Source: Acidithiobacillus ferrooxidans ATCC 23270 | GTDB lineage: Bacteria > Pseudomonadota > Gammaproteobacteria > Acidithiobacillales > Acidithiobacillaceae | Reading direction: 5' to 3' | Length of the DNA: 64,000 nt | Assembly: GCF_000021485.1 (NCBI RefSeq) | Contig: NC_011761.1 | Coordinates: forward strand, 774,001 to 838,000 | Shown here: piece by piece, positions 28,107-37,008 of the stretch | Numbering within the stretch: the stretch's first letter is position 1 | Layout of the letters: each line of letters opens with the position of its first letter | Position numbers and translations under genes: made by a program | Notes under the pieces: model-generated | Told to the model about the DNA's origin: nothing | Seen by the model: the letters and a program-made list of their open reading frames with translations, nothing else | Database searches by the model: none

Positions 28107-29266
28107 GCCGGCGTAGCGCACGCATCGTCATCGTCGGCGCCGGTTTGAGCGGCCTGTACGCGGCATACCTCCTCGCGCGCCAGGGCGTGACGGATTACGT
28201 GGTGCTGGAAGCACGGGAGGCGCTTGGTGGCCGTATTGCCTCTGCTGACGCCTCGGGACAGGTCGTTTCCCACGGGGTGATGCAGGCAAGCACCGCTGAC
28301 CGCTTCGATCTGGGCCCCGCCTGGTTCTGGCCCGGCTATCAGCGCGAGCTCGGGCACCTGATCGAAGAACTGGGACTGGAAATCTTCGAGCAGTTCGAGG
28401 CCGGTGACATGGTGGTCGAGCGTTCGCCACAGAAGGCCCCCGTGCGCGTGCGTGGCTACGTGAATTCGCCAGCGTCCATGCGCCTGACAGGCGGCATGGG
28501 CCGCTTGATCGAAACGCTGCACCGCATGCTGAACCCAGCCAGTGTCCTGACCGGCCATACGGTGCGTCGACTGCACAAAAACGATGACCATGTCGTCGTG
28601 GAAAGCGTCGCTGCCAGCGGCCATACCGTGACGTGGCATGCCGAGCACGTCCTGCTGGCGCTACCGCCTCGTCTGATCGAAAGCACCATCGCCTTCGAGC
28701 CAGCCTTGCCGGAAACGCTCGCCCGGCAATGGCGCGACACGGCCACCTGGATGGCGCCGCACGCCAAGTACATCGCCATCTATGACACCCCGTTCTGGCG
28801 GGAACAGGGATTGTCAGGAGAGGGCCGCAGTGCACGCGGGCCGATGGGCGAGATCCACGACGCCTCCATGCCCAACGGCAGTGCTGCGCTGTTTGGTTTC
28901 CTGGGCGTGCCGGCGCGCGTGCGCAGCACCGTCTCTGACGAGGTCATGCGCACGCATTGCCGTGCGCAGTTCGTCCGGATGTTCGGACCCGACGCGGCGA
29001 CGCCCAAGGCCGAAATCATCAAGGACTGGGCGCAAGACCCGCGCACCGCCACGGCCACGGATCGCGATGCGAGTGGCCAGCATGCTCACGCGCCTGCGTC
29101 CAAAGCCATATCAGGACCGTGGCAGGGGTGCCTCACGGGCATCGCCAGCGAGTGGTCGCCGCAGTTTCCTGGCTATCTCGCTGGGGCTGTCGAAGCGGCA
29201 GGCCTGGGTGTGCAGGCACTGGCATTTGGGACGTCCCGCGCTGAATTCAATGAGGAGTTGACATGA
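28103..29266 (+). CDS. FAD-dependent amine oxidase (monoamine oxidase-like)
   Basis: 387 aa. N-terminal FAD motif IVIVGAGLSGLYAAYLLARQ with the ribose-binding acid and GGRI in VVLEAREALGGRIASADA. The middle and C-terminal parts fit flavin-containing amine oxidases (MGRLIETLHRML, then SEWSPQFPGYLAGAVEAAG). It should oxidise an amine to an aldehyde or imine with release of H2O2. It overlaps the cupin gene upstream and a truncated SDR downstream by four bases each, the remains of an operon. Confidence 0.85.
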   Translation: MSRRSARIVIVGAGLSGLYAAYLLARQGVTDYVVLEAREALGGRIASADASGQVVSHGVMQASTADRFDLGPAWFWPGYQRELGHLIEELGLEIFEQFEAGDMVVERSPQKAPVRVRGYVNSPASMRLTGGMGRLIETLHRMLNPASVLTGHTVRRLHKNDDHVVVESVAASGHTVTWHAEHVLLALPPRLIESTIAFEPALPETLARQWRDTATWMAPHAKYIAIYDTPFWREQGLSGEGRSARGPMGEIHDASMPNGSAALFGFLGVPARVRSTVSDEVMRTHCRAQFVRMFGPDAATPKAEIIKDWAQDPRTATATDRDASGQHAHAPASKAISGPWQGCLTGIASEWSPQFPGYLAGAVEAAGLGVQALAFGTSRAEFNEELT

Positions 29267-29382
29267 GATTGCAAGGCAAGACAGCACTGATCACCGGAGC
29301 CACCAGCGGCATCGGTCTGGCGACTGCCGAATTGTTTCTGCGAGAAGGAGCGGGAGCATGGGCAGCAGTTTCTTATGCCTGA
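29263..29382 (+). pseudogene. Short-chain dehydrogenase, N-terminal stub
   Basis: Starts ATGA-overlapped with the amine oxidase: RLQGKTALITGATSGIGLAT with the Rossmann TGxxxGIG motif, then leaves homology after LFLREGAG and stops at 29382. About 200 residues are lost to a deletion that fused it to an aminotransferase fragment. Confidence 0.85.
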
Positions 29383-29600
29383 GCAGCGTGCCGCCGATCT
29401 GTTGCCGATGTGGGTCGCCGATATGGATTTCCGTGTTGCACCGCCGATTATTGATGCGTTGCGCACCGAGGCGGAGATGGGGGTTCTAGGCTACGGTGGC
29501 ACACCGGTCAGGTGTTCTCGCAACCCGGTGATATCCTGTGCTGGTACAGACGCCGGTGTACTTTCATTTTTTAAACGACGTCATTGCCAACGGGCGCCGA
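29354..29600 (+). pseudogene. MalY/PatB-type aminotransferase (C-S lyase) fragments
   Basis: First piece: PEQRAADLLPMWVADMDFRV with the MWVADMDF signature of PatB/MalY PLP enzymes, to GVLGYGGTP. After a deletion a second piece reads QVFSQPGD and, in a shifted frame, LVQTPVYFHFLNDVIANGRR. The C-terminal PLP-lysine region is absent. Confidence 0.75.
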
Positions 29601-29749
29601 CTGGGTCTTTGGTAAAGGCGCACGGCATCTACCGCGAGCAGCCTTATGTCGGGTTATTCGCGTAACCAACGGATTCTATTGCACAAGCCATTTTCTGAAA
29701 AAGTTACTAATATGCCTAGTAATCAATGTGTTGCGTTTTTTCAAAACCG

Positions 29750-30360
29750 AAATCCCGACAAAAGGCTGCTAGTAAAAAACCCACGGCGCAGGAAAGGGAC
29801 CTTGGGAATATCCGACGCATCTGCCGGGATTACGGGGAAATGGCTTTAGCAAAAATGGATGGTCCCGCTTTGTCCGGCATCGTCCGGCAATGGCAAGGGG
29901 CGGGCCTCAGCGCCAATACCATCCGCATTTATTTGGCGAATATTTCCCATCTCTACAACATCGCCCGCAAGGAATGGGGCATGACAGATTTAGTCAACCC
30001 CGTAGAACTGGTCCGCAGACCTCGGCTGTCCCAGGGGCGGGACAGGCGGCTGGTAGGGGATGAGGAAGCCCGGTTACTGGCGGCCTGTTCAGACACGAAC
30101 CCGGAACTGGCGGACATTGTGACCTTCGCCATCGAGACCGCCATGCGTCAGGGGGAAATTCTGGGGCTGGAATAGCGGCACGTATACTGGCTGGACCACA
30201 CCGTGTACCTGCCCGATACCAAGAACGGCACGTCCAGAGTGGGCCCTTGTCGGAACGTGCGGAACAGGTTTTACAGCGGCAGCAGCAACGGGGAACAGCC
30301 CAGAACGGTAAAGTCTGGAGGTACACCAACGACGGCATGCGGGCCAGCTACACGAAAGCC
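29750..30360 (+). pseudogene. Tyrosine-recombinase integrase of the island, degenerate
   Basis: The core-binding region (LSANTIRIYLANISHLYNIA, EWGMTDLVNPVELVRRPRL) and the first catalytic arginine in AIETAMRQGEILGLE are visible. Then comes an in-frame TAG (30173-30175), continued by YWLDHTVYLPDTKNGTSR, a +1 shift near 30245, and SERAEQVLQRQQQRG...WRYTNDGMRASYTKAIA. The C-terminal HxxR and tyrosine are missing, as is a proper N-terminus. It probably mediated integration at tRNA-Thr, 1.5 kb away. Confidence 0.85.
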
Positions 30361-30367
30361 ATTGCGT

Positions 30368-30661
30368 GTGGTCCGTGTCATTGGGCCAGTCTATGGGACT
30401 GGTGTCCGGTCCCGCAATCTCATCGGCAATCTTCTGGGTGGTGTCCGCGCCCTCTTCGGCGGCAAGCAGGCGGGCTATCTCAACATGATTGCTCAGACCC
30501 GCGATGATGCCCTGGAACAACTGGCCGAGCATGCCCGGTCCCTTGGGGCCAATGCGGTACTGGGGATGCGCTTTGATTCCGGCGAATTTGACGCCGGGCA
30601 GGGGCAGGCCATGAATGAGGTCACGGCGTATGGGACGGCGGTAGTGGTGGAAGTGCTATGA
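30368..30661 (+). CDS. YbjQ/UPF0145-like heavy-metal-binding domain, N-terminally truncated
   Basis: The 97-residue sequence VIGPVYGTGVRSRNLIGNLL, GGKQAGYLNMIAQTRDDALE and ANAVLGMRFDSGEFDAG to the C-terminus matches the YbjQ family. About 20 N-terminal residues are replaced by integrase remnant. GTG 30368 is the only possible local start and lacks a clear ribosome-binding site, so it is probably a fragment. Confidence 0.6.
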   Translation: MVRVIGPVYGTGVRSRNLIGNLLGGVRALFGGKQAGYLNMIAQTRDDALEQLAEHARSLGANAVLGMRFDSGEFDAGQGQAMNEVTAYGTAVVVEVL

Positions 30662-30908
30662 GTAATCACGCAGAGCTACTGCAGACGTGGTTGGCGAAAT
30701 CGACCGACCGAGAAGACGCTTGAACAAAATGCTCGTCTCGTGGCTGAAACGCATGAACTGGCTGAGAGCAACAAAATTTTTGTCGAAAGCGAAGGACCAG
30801 TCGATGCGGGCGTTTTGACGCACCGTATCGGCCTGATGGCCGCGTGGCCTTTAGGCTACTTATTATGGTACGCTTAACCGGTCTTTTAGAGGCTATGAGG
30901 GACTTTCC

Positions 30909-31163
30909 ATGACCCACGTCATTCTTGCCGATGTTGCTGCCAGTGTTTCCGAACTCAAAAAGAACCCTATGGGAACCGTGGCCGCAGGAGAAGGGGCTAC
31001 TGTGGCCATTCTCAACCGCAACGAACCGGCTTTTTACTGTGTCCCAGCCGCTACCTATGCTGCGCTTCTGGAACATCTGGAAAATTTGGAGCTGAACGCT
31101 TTGGCGGAAAGCCGTCTGAAGGATGGCCAAACCCCGATCAAGGTGTCGCTGGATGCCTTATGA
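30909..31163 (+). CDS. Phd/YefM-family antitoxin (StbD/RelB-like)
   Basis: 84 aa. The N-terminal part ILADVAASVSELKKNPMGTV and AILNRNEPAFYCVPAATYAA is the StbD/YafN-like antitoxin pattern; the C-terminal part (LELNALAESRLKDGQTPIKV) should wrap the toxin. It overlaps the toxin gene by 11 bp. It is within the tRNA-Thr island, where a TA pair would favour retention. Confidence 0.88.
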   Translation: MTHVILADVAASVSELKKNPMGTVAAGEGATVAILNRNEPAFYCVPAATYAALLEHLENLELNALAESRLKDGQTPIKVSLDAL

Positions 31164-31434
31164 GCTCACTTTCCATCCCTCCGCCCTCAAAGAATGGCAG
31201 GCCTTGGACCATAGCGTCCGTGCCCCATTCAAAAAGAAACTGGCAGAACGCTTAGTGCACCCACGCGTCCCTTCCGCTCAACTGCATGGCCACCCGGATC
31301 GCTATAAGATCAAACTCCGCAGCATAGGCTATCGCTTGATCTACCAAGTGATGGAAACGGAAGTCCAAGTGTTGGTCCTGGCGGTAGGCAAGCGGGAAGG
31401 CTCTGTCGCCTATCACAAGGCCAAAGGACGCTAA
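31153..31434 (+). CDS. RelE/StbE-family toxin
   Basis: 93 aa. PYELTFHPSALKEWQALDHS at the N-terminus, VPSAQLHGHPDRYKIKLRSI and GYRLIYQV in the core, and the C-terminal VGKREGSVAYHKA are the RelE/StbE pattern. The enzyme would cleave mRNA on the ribosome. ATG 31153 lies within the antitoxin end; a start at 31123 would add ten unrelated residues. Confidence 0.9.
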   Translation: MPYELTFHPSALKEWQALDHSVRAPFKKKLAERLVHPRVPSAQLHGHPDRYKIKLRSIGYRLIYQVMETEVQVLVLAVGKREGSVAYHKAKGR

Positions 31435-31833
31435 CCCATGCCAGCCCCCATCGGTGGCCGAGAACGACACACCCAAGACCGGATCACTCACCTCTTCCAG
31501 CACACCCAGGCCATCCTTGGTCCATTCCATGTCCTTGGGCCGACTCTCACCCACCTTTTGGCTATTCAAACAGCGATTTTTACAGCGGCATAGACTGGTG
31601 GGCAACCAAAGGTGGCACCAGCACTCCGTAAAAATCTTTCCGCTTCGGATCATCTGAGTGGGGACCAACCAGAAACGAAGTGTCCTCCGTTAATGCAAAA
31701 TCGACAGGCGGTGGACAATCCCCCAGGTCCTCTTCGGTAATTGGGCTGGCTCGACTTGTAACGCTGATTGAATCGGCATGTCACAAATTCGTCACACAAA
31801 GAAAAAAATAATACGAATAATAAATATAACTCT
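31435..31833. other. Non-coding or degenerate stretch before the tRNA
   Basis: About 400 bp without a supportable gene on either strand; a minus-strand open frame exists but overlaps the RelE gene and shows no family motif. The last 60 bp are AT-rich (AAAAAAATAATACGAATAAT). Confidence 0.4.
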
Positions 31834-31857
31834 TTGTTTTTATGGTGCCGGCAAGAG
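31834..31857 (-). repeat. Island attachment repeat, right copy (att)
   Basis: 24 bp identical to 21936-21959. It covers the 3'-terminal 15 nt of the tRNA-Thr gene (31843-31857) and the 9 bp beyond it. Confidence 0.85.
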
Positions 31858-31918
31858 GAGTCGAACCTCCGACCTACCGATTACGAATCGGTTGCTCTAC
31901 CAACTGAGCTACGCCGGC
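31843..31918 (-). tRNA. tRNA-Thr (CGT)
   Basis: Complete 76-nt cloverleaf on the minus strand: acceptor GCCGGCG/TGCCGGC, D arm GCTCAGTTGGTAGAGC, anticodon loop TTCGTAA (CGT, plus-strand 31883-31885), T arm GGTTCGACTCC, encoded CCA. It is the integration target of the island to its left. Confidence 0.96.
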
Positions 31919-31976
31919 GTGGGCGCGATTGTACCTGTCACTGGGCCTGGCGACAAGAATCCACCGCGCTTGGTGG

Positions 31977-33200
31977 TCAGGCGGTCTTCTCTGCCTCTTC
32001 GGGTAACTCTTCTCGACGATGGATGAAGAAGCCCTTGAGATAGTTGCTTTCCGGTACCGCCGGGTGAACGGGGTGATCCATATCCTGACTGCCTTCGCCG
32101 ATGATCTGGTAGTCCCCACGCTGGGGGGCAAAAGCGATCTGGCTGAGCAGCGTTTCCCGGCTCAGGTGATGCGAGCAGGATGCCGAGAACAGGATGCCGC
32201 CGGGGGTCAGCAGGCGCATGGCCATGTCGTTGAAACGGCGATAGGCGATGCTGCCTTCCTTGAAATCCTTCTTCGATTTGATCAGGGCCGGGGGGTCCAG
32301 GACGATGAGATCGAACTGCTCACCGCGGTCGCGTAAATTATGCAGCGTCTCCATGGCATCGCCGTGAATGCTGTGCAAGCCCTCAACCTCGTTGCGTCGG
32401 GCGTTTTCTTCGAGGATCGCCAGGGCCGGTGCCGAACTGTCCACAGCGGTGACGGCGCTTGCCCCGGCCTTGGCCAGGGGGATGGCAAAGCCGCCAAGAT
32501 AGGCGAAACAGTCCAACACCCGGCGCCCCTGGGCAAAGTCCCGCAAGCGGCGTCGATTGGCGCGATGGTCATAAAACCAGCCGGTTTTTTGCCCGCCGCG
32601 GGGGTCAACCTGGAACAGACAGTCGTTTTCCCAAACCTCCAGCCGCTCCGGGATATGCCCGAAAAGGACTTCGACGCGGTCTTCCAACCCTTCCAGTCGC
32701 CGCGCCGCGCCGCTGGCCTTCAGCAAAATGCCCGCCGGGCGCAGCAGACCCTGCAAAGCCGCCGTGATCAGGGGCAAATCGCGATCCATGCCGAGACTAC
32801 CTGCCTGTAGCACCAGATGGTCCTCATAGCGGTCGATAACCAGGCCCGGCAAACCATCGCCTTCACCATGCACCAGGCGATAGAAAGGCGCACCGAACAG
32901 ACGCTCCCGCATCCGCAAAGCCTGCTGCAAGCGGCTGCGATAAAAGCCCTCGTCGATGCGGACATGCGGGTCACGGCTCAACAAGCGCGCACAGAGCAGG
33001 GTATGAGGATTGACGTGGGCGAGCCCCAGGGCCTTACCCTGGGCGTCTTCCATCCGGCAGACGCTGCCTGGAGTGACGGCGGTGAGGGGGGTTTTCTGGA
33101 CATCGATTTCGTTGCTGTAGACCCATAGATGACCGGCGCGGAGGCGGCGATCCTCCTTGGGACGCAGGCGAAGAATGGGGTATGGGTTAGCAGAAGACAT
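31977..33200 (-). CDS. rlmI: Class I SAM-dependent rRNA methyltransferase, RlmI-like
   Basis: 407 aa. N-terminal PUA-like domain (RLRPKEDRRLRAGHLWVYSN), a middle EEHEE-type domain, and a Rossmann methyltransferase domain with GWFYDHRANR, VLDCFAYLGGFAIPLAKAGA (SAM motif I) and the catalytic-type LIVLDPPALIKSKKDF. The C-terminal SASCSHHLS fits 23S rRNA m5C methyltransferase RlmI. ATG 33200 starts just before the PUA domain; the longer frame overlaps the mtnA leader. Exact rRNA site not proven. Confidence 0.88.
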   Translation of the reverse strand: MSSANPYPILRLRPKEDRRLRAGHLWVYSNEIDVQKTPLTAVTPGSVCRMEDAQGKALGLAHVNPHTLLCARLLSRDPHVRIDEGFYRSRLQQALRMRERLFGAPFYRLVHGEGDGLPGLVIDRYEDHLVLQAGSLGMDRDLPLITAALQGLLRPAGILLKASGAARRLEGLEDRVEVLFGHIPERLEVWENDCLFQVDPRGGQKTGWFYDHRANRRRLRDFAQGRRVLDCFAYLGGFAIPLAKAGASAVTAVDSSAPALAILEENARRNEVEGLHSIHGDAMETLHNLRDRGEQFDLIVLDPPALIKSKKDFKEGSIAYRRFNDMAMRLLTPGGILFSASCSHHLSRETLLSQIAFAPQRGDYQIIGEGSQDMDHPVHPAVPESNYLKGFFIHRREELPEEAEKTA

Positions 33201-33354
33201 GAGTGGACCTGATGGTGAAAGCGGGAGTGCCCCGGAAACATGGGGTCTGGACGTTCCGGCGCATTTTACAGACTTTTCAACTGCCCGTATATTGAGCACA
33301 CCATACTGCGGTGTTCCGCTCCCGACCGACCTGGTATCTTGCCGAGGAGGATAT

Positions 33355-34407
33355 GTGTCCAGTGCCGACCAAATTCGTGCCATCCGTTGGGAGGAGGGTC
33401 AGCTCTGCCTTCTCGATCAGAGGCTGTTGCCGCAGCAGGAAACCTGGTTGAAGCTCAGTGATTATCGCGCGGTGGCGGTGGCGATTCGGCAGATGGTAGT
33501 GCGTGGTGCGCCGGCAATCGGCATTACCGCGGCTTATGCCATGGCACTGGCCGTGCGCGAGGCGAGCACACATACGGACTGGCAGGCACGCCTGCTGAGT
33601 GCCGCCGACGAGATCAAGGCGGCACGACCGACGGCGGTGAATCTCGCTTGGGCGACGGACCGGCAACTGGCATTGGCGCAATCGGTGTCTACCGCGGGAC
33701 AGGCCGTTGCCGCGCTTTTACAGGCCGCTCATGACTTGCTCCGCGATGATATCGCCGATAACCAGCGTCTGGGCCGTTATGGCGCGGAGCTCTTGCCGGC
33801 GGAGGGTGGCATCCTCACCCACTGCAATACGGGCAGTCTGGCGACCGGCGGATATGGCACGGCACTGGGCGTGATTCGTGCAGGGATTTCTGCGGGTAAG
33901 CAGCTCCATATCTATGCTGACGAAACCAGGCCTTGGCTGCAGGGCGCGCGCCTCACCGCCTGGGAGTTGCAGAAGGACGGTATTCCCTTCCATCTCCATG
34001 CCGACAGCGCCGCGGCCTATCTGATGCAGCAGGGCCTGATCCATGCGGTGATCGTTGGTGCCGACCGCATTGCCGCCAATGGCGACACGGCGAACAAAAT
34101 TGGCACCTACAGCCTTGCCGTATTGGCGCAATATCATCAGATTCCTTTCTATGTCGCGGCGCCTTTGAGTACGGTGGACTTCGCCATGCCCGATGGCGGC
34201 GGCATCGTCATCGAAGAGCGCCCCGCCGCCGAGGTGCAGCAGTGTGCGGGCCACGTGGTGGCACCCGAAGGTGTCGAAGTGCGCAATCCGGCTTTTGATG
34301 TCACCCCCGCCAGTCTGATCACCGCCATTATCACCGAGCGCGGCGTGGCGCGCCCAGGGTTTCCGGTGGCGCTCCAGGCGTTGGCCGCTGGCCACATGCA
34401 GGCTTAG
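33355..34407 (+). CDS. mtnA: Methylthioribose-1-phosphate isomerase
   Basis: 350-aa enzyme of the methionine salvage pathway, converting methylthioribose 1-phosphate to methylthioribulose 1-phosphate. It belongs to the eIF2B-alpha/beta/delta fold, with VVRGAPAIGITAAYAMALAV, THCNTGSLATGGYGTALGVI with the catalytic cysteine, and VGADRIAANGDTANKIGTYS with the catalytic aspartate. The start is GTG 33355 with GAGGAGG four bases upstream. Divergent from rlmI and 56 bp before gyrA. Confidence 0.94.
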   Translation: MSSADQIRAIRWEEGQLCLLDQRLLPQQETWLKLSDYRAVAVAIRQMVVRGAPAIGITAAYAMALAVREASTHTDWQARLLSAADEIKAARPTAVNLAWATDRQLALAQSVSTAGQAVAALLQAAHDLLRDDIADNQRLGRYGAELLPAEGGILTHCNTGSLATGGYGTALGVIRAGISAGKQLHIYADETRPWLQGARLTAWELQKDGIPFHLHADSAAAYLMQQGLIHAVIVGADRIAANGDTANKIGTYSLAVLAQYHQIPFYVAAPLSTVDFAMPDGGGIVIEERPAAEVQQCAGHVVAPEGVEVRNPAFDVTPASLITAIITERGVARPGFPVALQALAAGHMQA

Positions 34408-34463
34408 CCCTGCTGTGGCATAATGCCGTGTTGAAAAAATAATCAGGGGTACTCAGTCTCCAC

Positions 34464-37001
34464 ATGATCGAATTCGCCAAAGAAACCATTCCTGTCAGTC
34501 TCGAAAAGGAGATGCGCCAGTCCTACCTCGATTACGCCATGAGCGTGATCGTCGGTCGTGCCCTGCCGGACGCCCGCGACGGCCTCAAGCCAGTGCATCG
34601 TCGTGTGCTCTTCGCCATGCACGAGATGAGCAACGATTGGAACAAACCCTACAAGAAGTCGGCGCGTGTCGTCGGCGATGTCATCGGTAAATACCATCCC
34701 CACGGCGATACCGCTGTCTATGACACGATGGTGCGGATGGCGCAGGACTTTTCCATGCGCTACCCGCTCATCGACGGGCAGGGTAACTTTGGTTCGGTGG
34801 ATGGCGACAGCCCCGCCGCCATGCGCTACACCGAAGTGCGTATGTCCCGCATTGCCCACGAGATGCTGGCGGATCTGGAAAAGGAGACCGTTGATTTCGG
34901 CCCCAACTACGATGAAAAGGAGATGGAACCGCTGGTCATGCCAGCGCGTATCCCCAATCTGCTGATCAATGGCTCGGCGGGCATCGCGGTCGGTATGGCC
35001 ACCAATATCCCGCCCCACAATCTGACGGAAGTGATCAGTGCCTGTCTGGCGCTGGTGGATGATCCCGAGACTCCGGATGAAGACCTGTTTACCTTGGTCC
35101 CGGCGCCGGATTTCCCGACGGCAGGTTTCATTCATGGCCGTGCCGGCAGTATCGAAGCCTACCGCACCGGGCGGGGCCGCGTGGTCATGCGCGCGCGCTG
35201 TGAGTTCGAGACGGACAAAAAATCCAACCGGCAGAGCATCATCGTCACCGAACTGCCCTATCAGGTGAATAAGGCCAAGCTCATCGAGCGCATCGCCGAG
35301 ATGGTCAAGGAAAAGCGTCTGGAAGGCATCAGTGACCTGCGCGATGAGTCCGACAAGTCGGGTATGCGTATCGCCATTGAACTCAAACGGGATGCCAATG
35401 CCGATGTGGTGTTGAATAATCTTTACCAGCACACGGTCATGCAGAGCGTGTTCAATATCAATATGGTGGCGCTGCTGGACGGGGCACCGCGGACCCTCGG
35501 TCTGCGCGATCTGCTGCAGGCCTTCATCCAGCATCGCCGCGAGGTGGTCACCCGGCGCACCGTCTTCGAGCTGAAGAAGGCGCGCGATCGCGCCCATATC
35601 CTGGAAGGCCTGGCGGTGGCGCTGGTCAATCTGGACCCGCTCATCAGCCTGATCCGGGCGGCGGCCAGCCCGGCGGAAGCCAAGGCGCAGATGCTGGCGA
35701 AGTCCTGGGAGCCGGGCATGGTCGCGGCGCTGCTGGTCGAACGTGGAGAGCCCTCGGAGGGGATGCACGCGGACGGATATCATCTGTCCGAATTGCAGGC
35801 CCAGGCCATTCTCGATTTGCGTTTGCACCGTCTGACGGGGCTGGAGCAGGACAAAATCCGCGATGAATATCTGGCCTTGCTGGATCGTATCCGCGAGTTG
35901 CTGGAGATTCTCGGCTCGAAGACTCGGCTCATGGAGGTCATCCGCGAAGAGCTGGTGGCTATCCGCGATCAATACGGGGATGCCCGGCGCAGCGAGATCG
36001 TGGCGGATACCGGTGATATTTCGACGGAAGATCTGATTACCGAAGAGGAAATGGTGGTGACCTTCACCCACGCCGGTTATATCAAGGCGCAGCCGGTGAC
36101 GGTCTTCAATGCCCAGAGACGGGGTGGCAAGGGCAAGATGGCCACCACCACCAAAGAAGAGGACTTTGTCGAACGCATGTTCTGCGCTTCGACCCATGCC
36201 TATTGTTTGTTCTTCAGCAATCTCGGTAAAGTCTTCTGGCAAAAAGTGTATCAGTTGCCGCAGGCAGGTCGTGGCGCCAAGGGCAAGCCCATCGTCAACA
36301 TGCTGTCGCTGGCGCCCACGGAGCGCATCACCGCCGTGCTGCCGGTGCGTGACTTTACCGAGGGCCAGTTTGTCTGCATGGTTACCTCCCTGGGCGTCGT
36401 CAAAAAGACACCGGTCATGGAGTATTCCCGGCCGCGTAGTCAGGGGATCAATGCCATCAACCTGGATCCCGGTGATCGTCTGGTCGCCGTTGGCCTCTCT
36501 GACGGGCAGCGCGAGTTCATGCTCTTTACCCGGCACGGCATGGCGGTGCGCTTCCCCGAGGCGAAGGTTCGGGCCATGGGTCGCAATGCCCGGGGCGTGC
36601 GCGGCATCAGTCTGGAAGAGAATGATCGGGTGATTTCGGCACAGTGGGTGGACTCCAGTCAGGTGATCCTTACCACTACGGCCAATGGGTACGGTAAATT
36701 GACGAAAGTGGACGAATACCGCCGCACCAACCGGGGCGGGAAGGGCGTCATTGCCATCCAGACCAACGAGCGTAATGGCGATGTGGTCGGCGCGCTGGCG
36801 GTAACGGAGCGGGATGAATTGATGCTGGTCTCCGACCACGGCACCCTGATCCGCATCGCGGTGAACAGCATCCGCCGCACCGGCCGGAATGCGCAGGGGG
36901 TGCGTTTGATTAATCTGGGCGAGGGTGAACAACTCGCGGGACTGGCATTGATTGCCGATACGGACGAAGAGGAGGGGGAGCAGACCGATCTGCCCCAGTA
37001 A
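34464..37001 (+). CDS. gyrA: DNA gyrase subunit A
   Basis: 845-aa breakage-reunion subunit of gyrase. The quinolone-resistance region reads [20 protein letters not shown]: Thr at the position of E. coli Ser83, with Asp87 kept. The catalytic tyrosine is in [10 protein letters not shown]. The GyrA box QRRGGKG starts the C-terminal DNA-wrapping beta-pinwheel. It heads a long rightward gene run; serC begins 7 bp after its stop. Confidence 0.98.
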   Translation: MIEFAKETIPVSLEKEMRQSYLDYAMSVIVGRALPDARDGLKPVHRRVLFAMHEMSNDWNKPYKKSARVVGDVIGKYHPHGDTAVYDTMVRMAQDFSMRYPLIDGQGNFGSVDGDSPAAMRYTEVRMSRIAHEMLADLEKETVDFGPNYDEKEMEPLVMPARIPNLLINGSAGIAVGMATNIPPHNLTEVISACLALVDDPETPDEDLFTLVPAPDFPTAGFIHGRAGSIEAYRTGRGRVVMRARCEFETDKKSNRQSIIVTELPYQVNKAKLIERIAEMVKEKRLEGISDLRDESDKSGMRIAIELKRDANADVVLNNLYQHTVMQSVFNINMVALLDGAPRTLGLRDLLQAFIQHRREVVTRRTVFELKKARDRAHILEGLAVALVNLDPLISLIRAAASPAEAKAQMLAKSWEPGMVAALLVERGEPSEGMHADGYHLSELQAQAILDLRLHRLTGLEQDKIRDEYLALLDRIRELLEILGSKTRLMEVIREELVAIRDQYGDARRSEIVADTGDISTEDLITEEEMVVTFTHAGYIKAQPVTVFNAQRRGGKGKMATTTKEEDFVERMFCASTHAYCLFFSNLGKVFWQKVYQLPQAGRGAKGKPIVNMLSLAPTERITAVLPVRDFTEGQFVCMVTSLGVVKKTPVMEYSRPRSQGINAINLDPGDRLVAVGLSDGQREFMLFTRHGMAVRFPEAKVRAMGRNARGVRGISLEENDRVISAQWVDSSQVILTTTANGYGKLTKVDEYRRTNRGGKGVIAIQTNERNGDVVGALAVTERDELMLVSDHGTLIRIAVNSIRRTGRNAQGVRLINLGEGEQLAGLALIADTDEEEGEQTDLPQ

Positions 37002-37008
37002 ATGCACC

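Larger units (their letters stand above)
21936..31857. mobile_element. Decayed genomic island integrated at tRNA-Thr(CGT)
   Basis: About 9.9 kb between two copies of a 24-bp perfect direct repeat. The tRNA at the right end regains its 3' terminus from the repeat, and a tyrosine integrase remnant lies 1.5 kb inside that end. Contents are accessory: acetyltransferases, LysR, SDR, cupin, amine oxidase, IS21 remnant, broken phzF, toxin-antitoxin. The gene order on both sides (hsp20-lon; rlmI-mtnA) is chromosomal. The broken integrase suggests the island is now fixed. Confidence 0.8.

Noticed and set aside
30658-30723. 21-codon ORF overlapping the YbjQ stop
   Set aside because: Too short, no conserved sequence; probably the torn start of a deleted gene.
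30666-31130. Minus-strand frame covering the antitoxin gene
   Set aside because: Antisense to a clear StbD-like antitoxin; no support.
31252-31668. Minus-strand frame near the tRNA-Thr end of the island
   Set aside because: Half of it is antisense to the RelE gene and the rest shows no recognisable motif or start signal.
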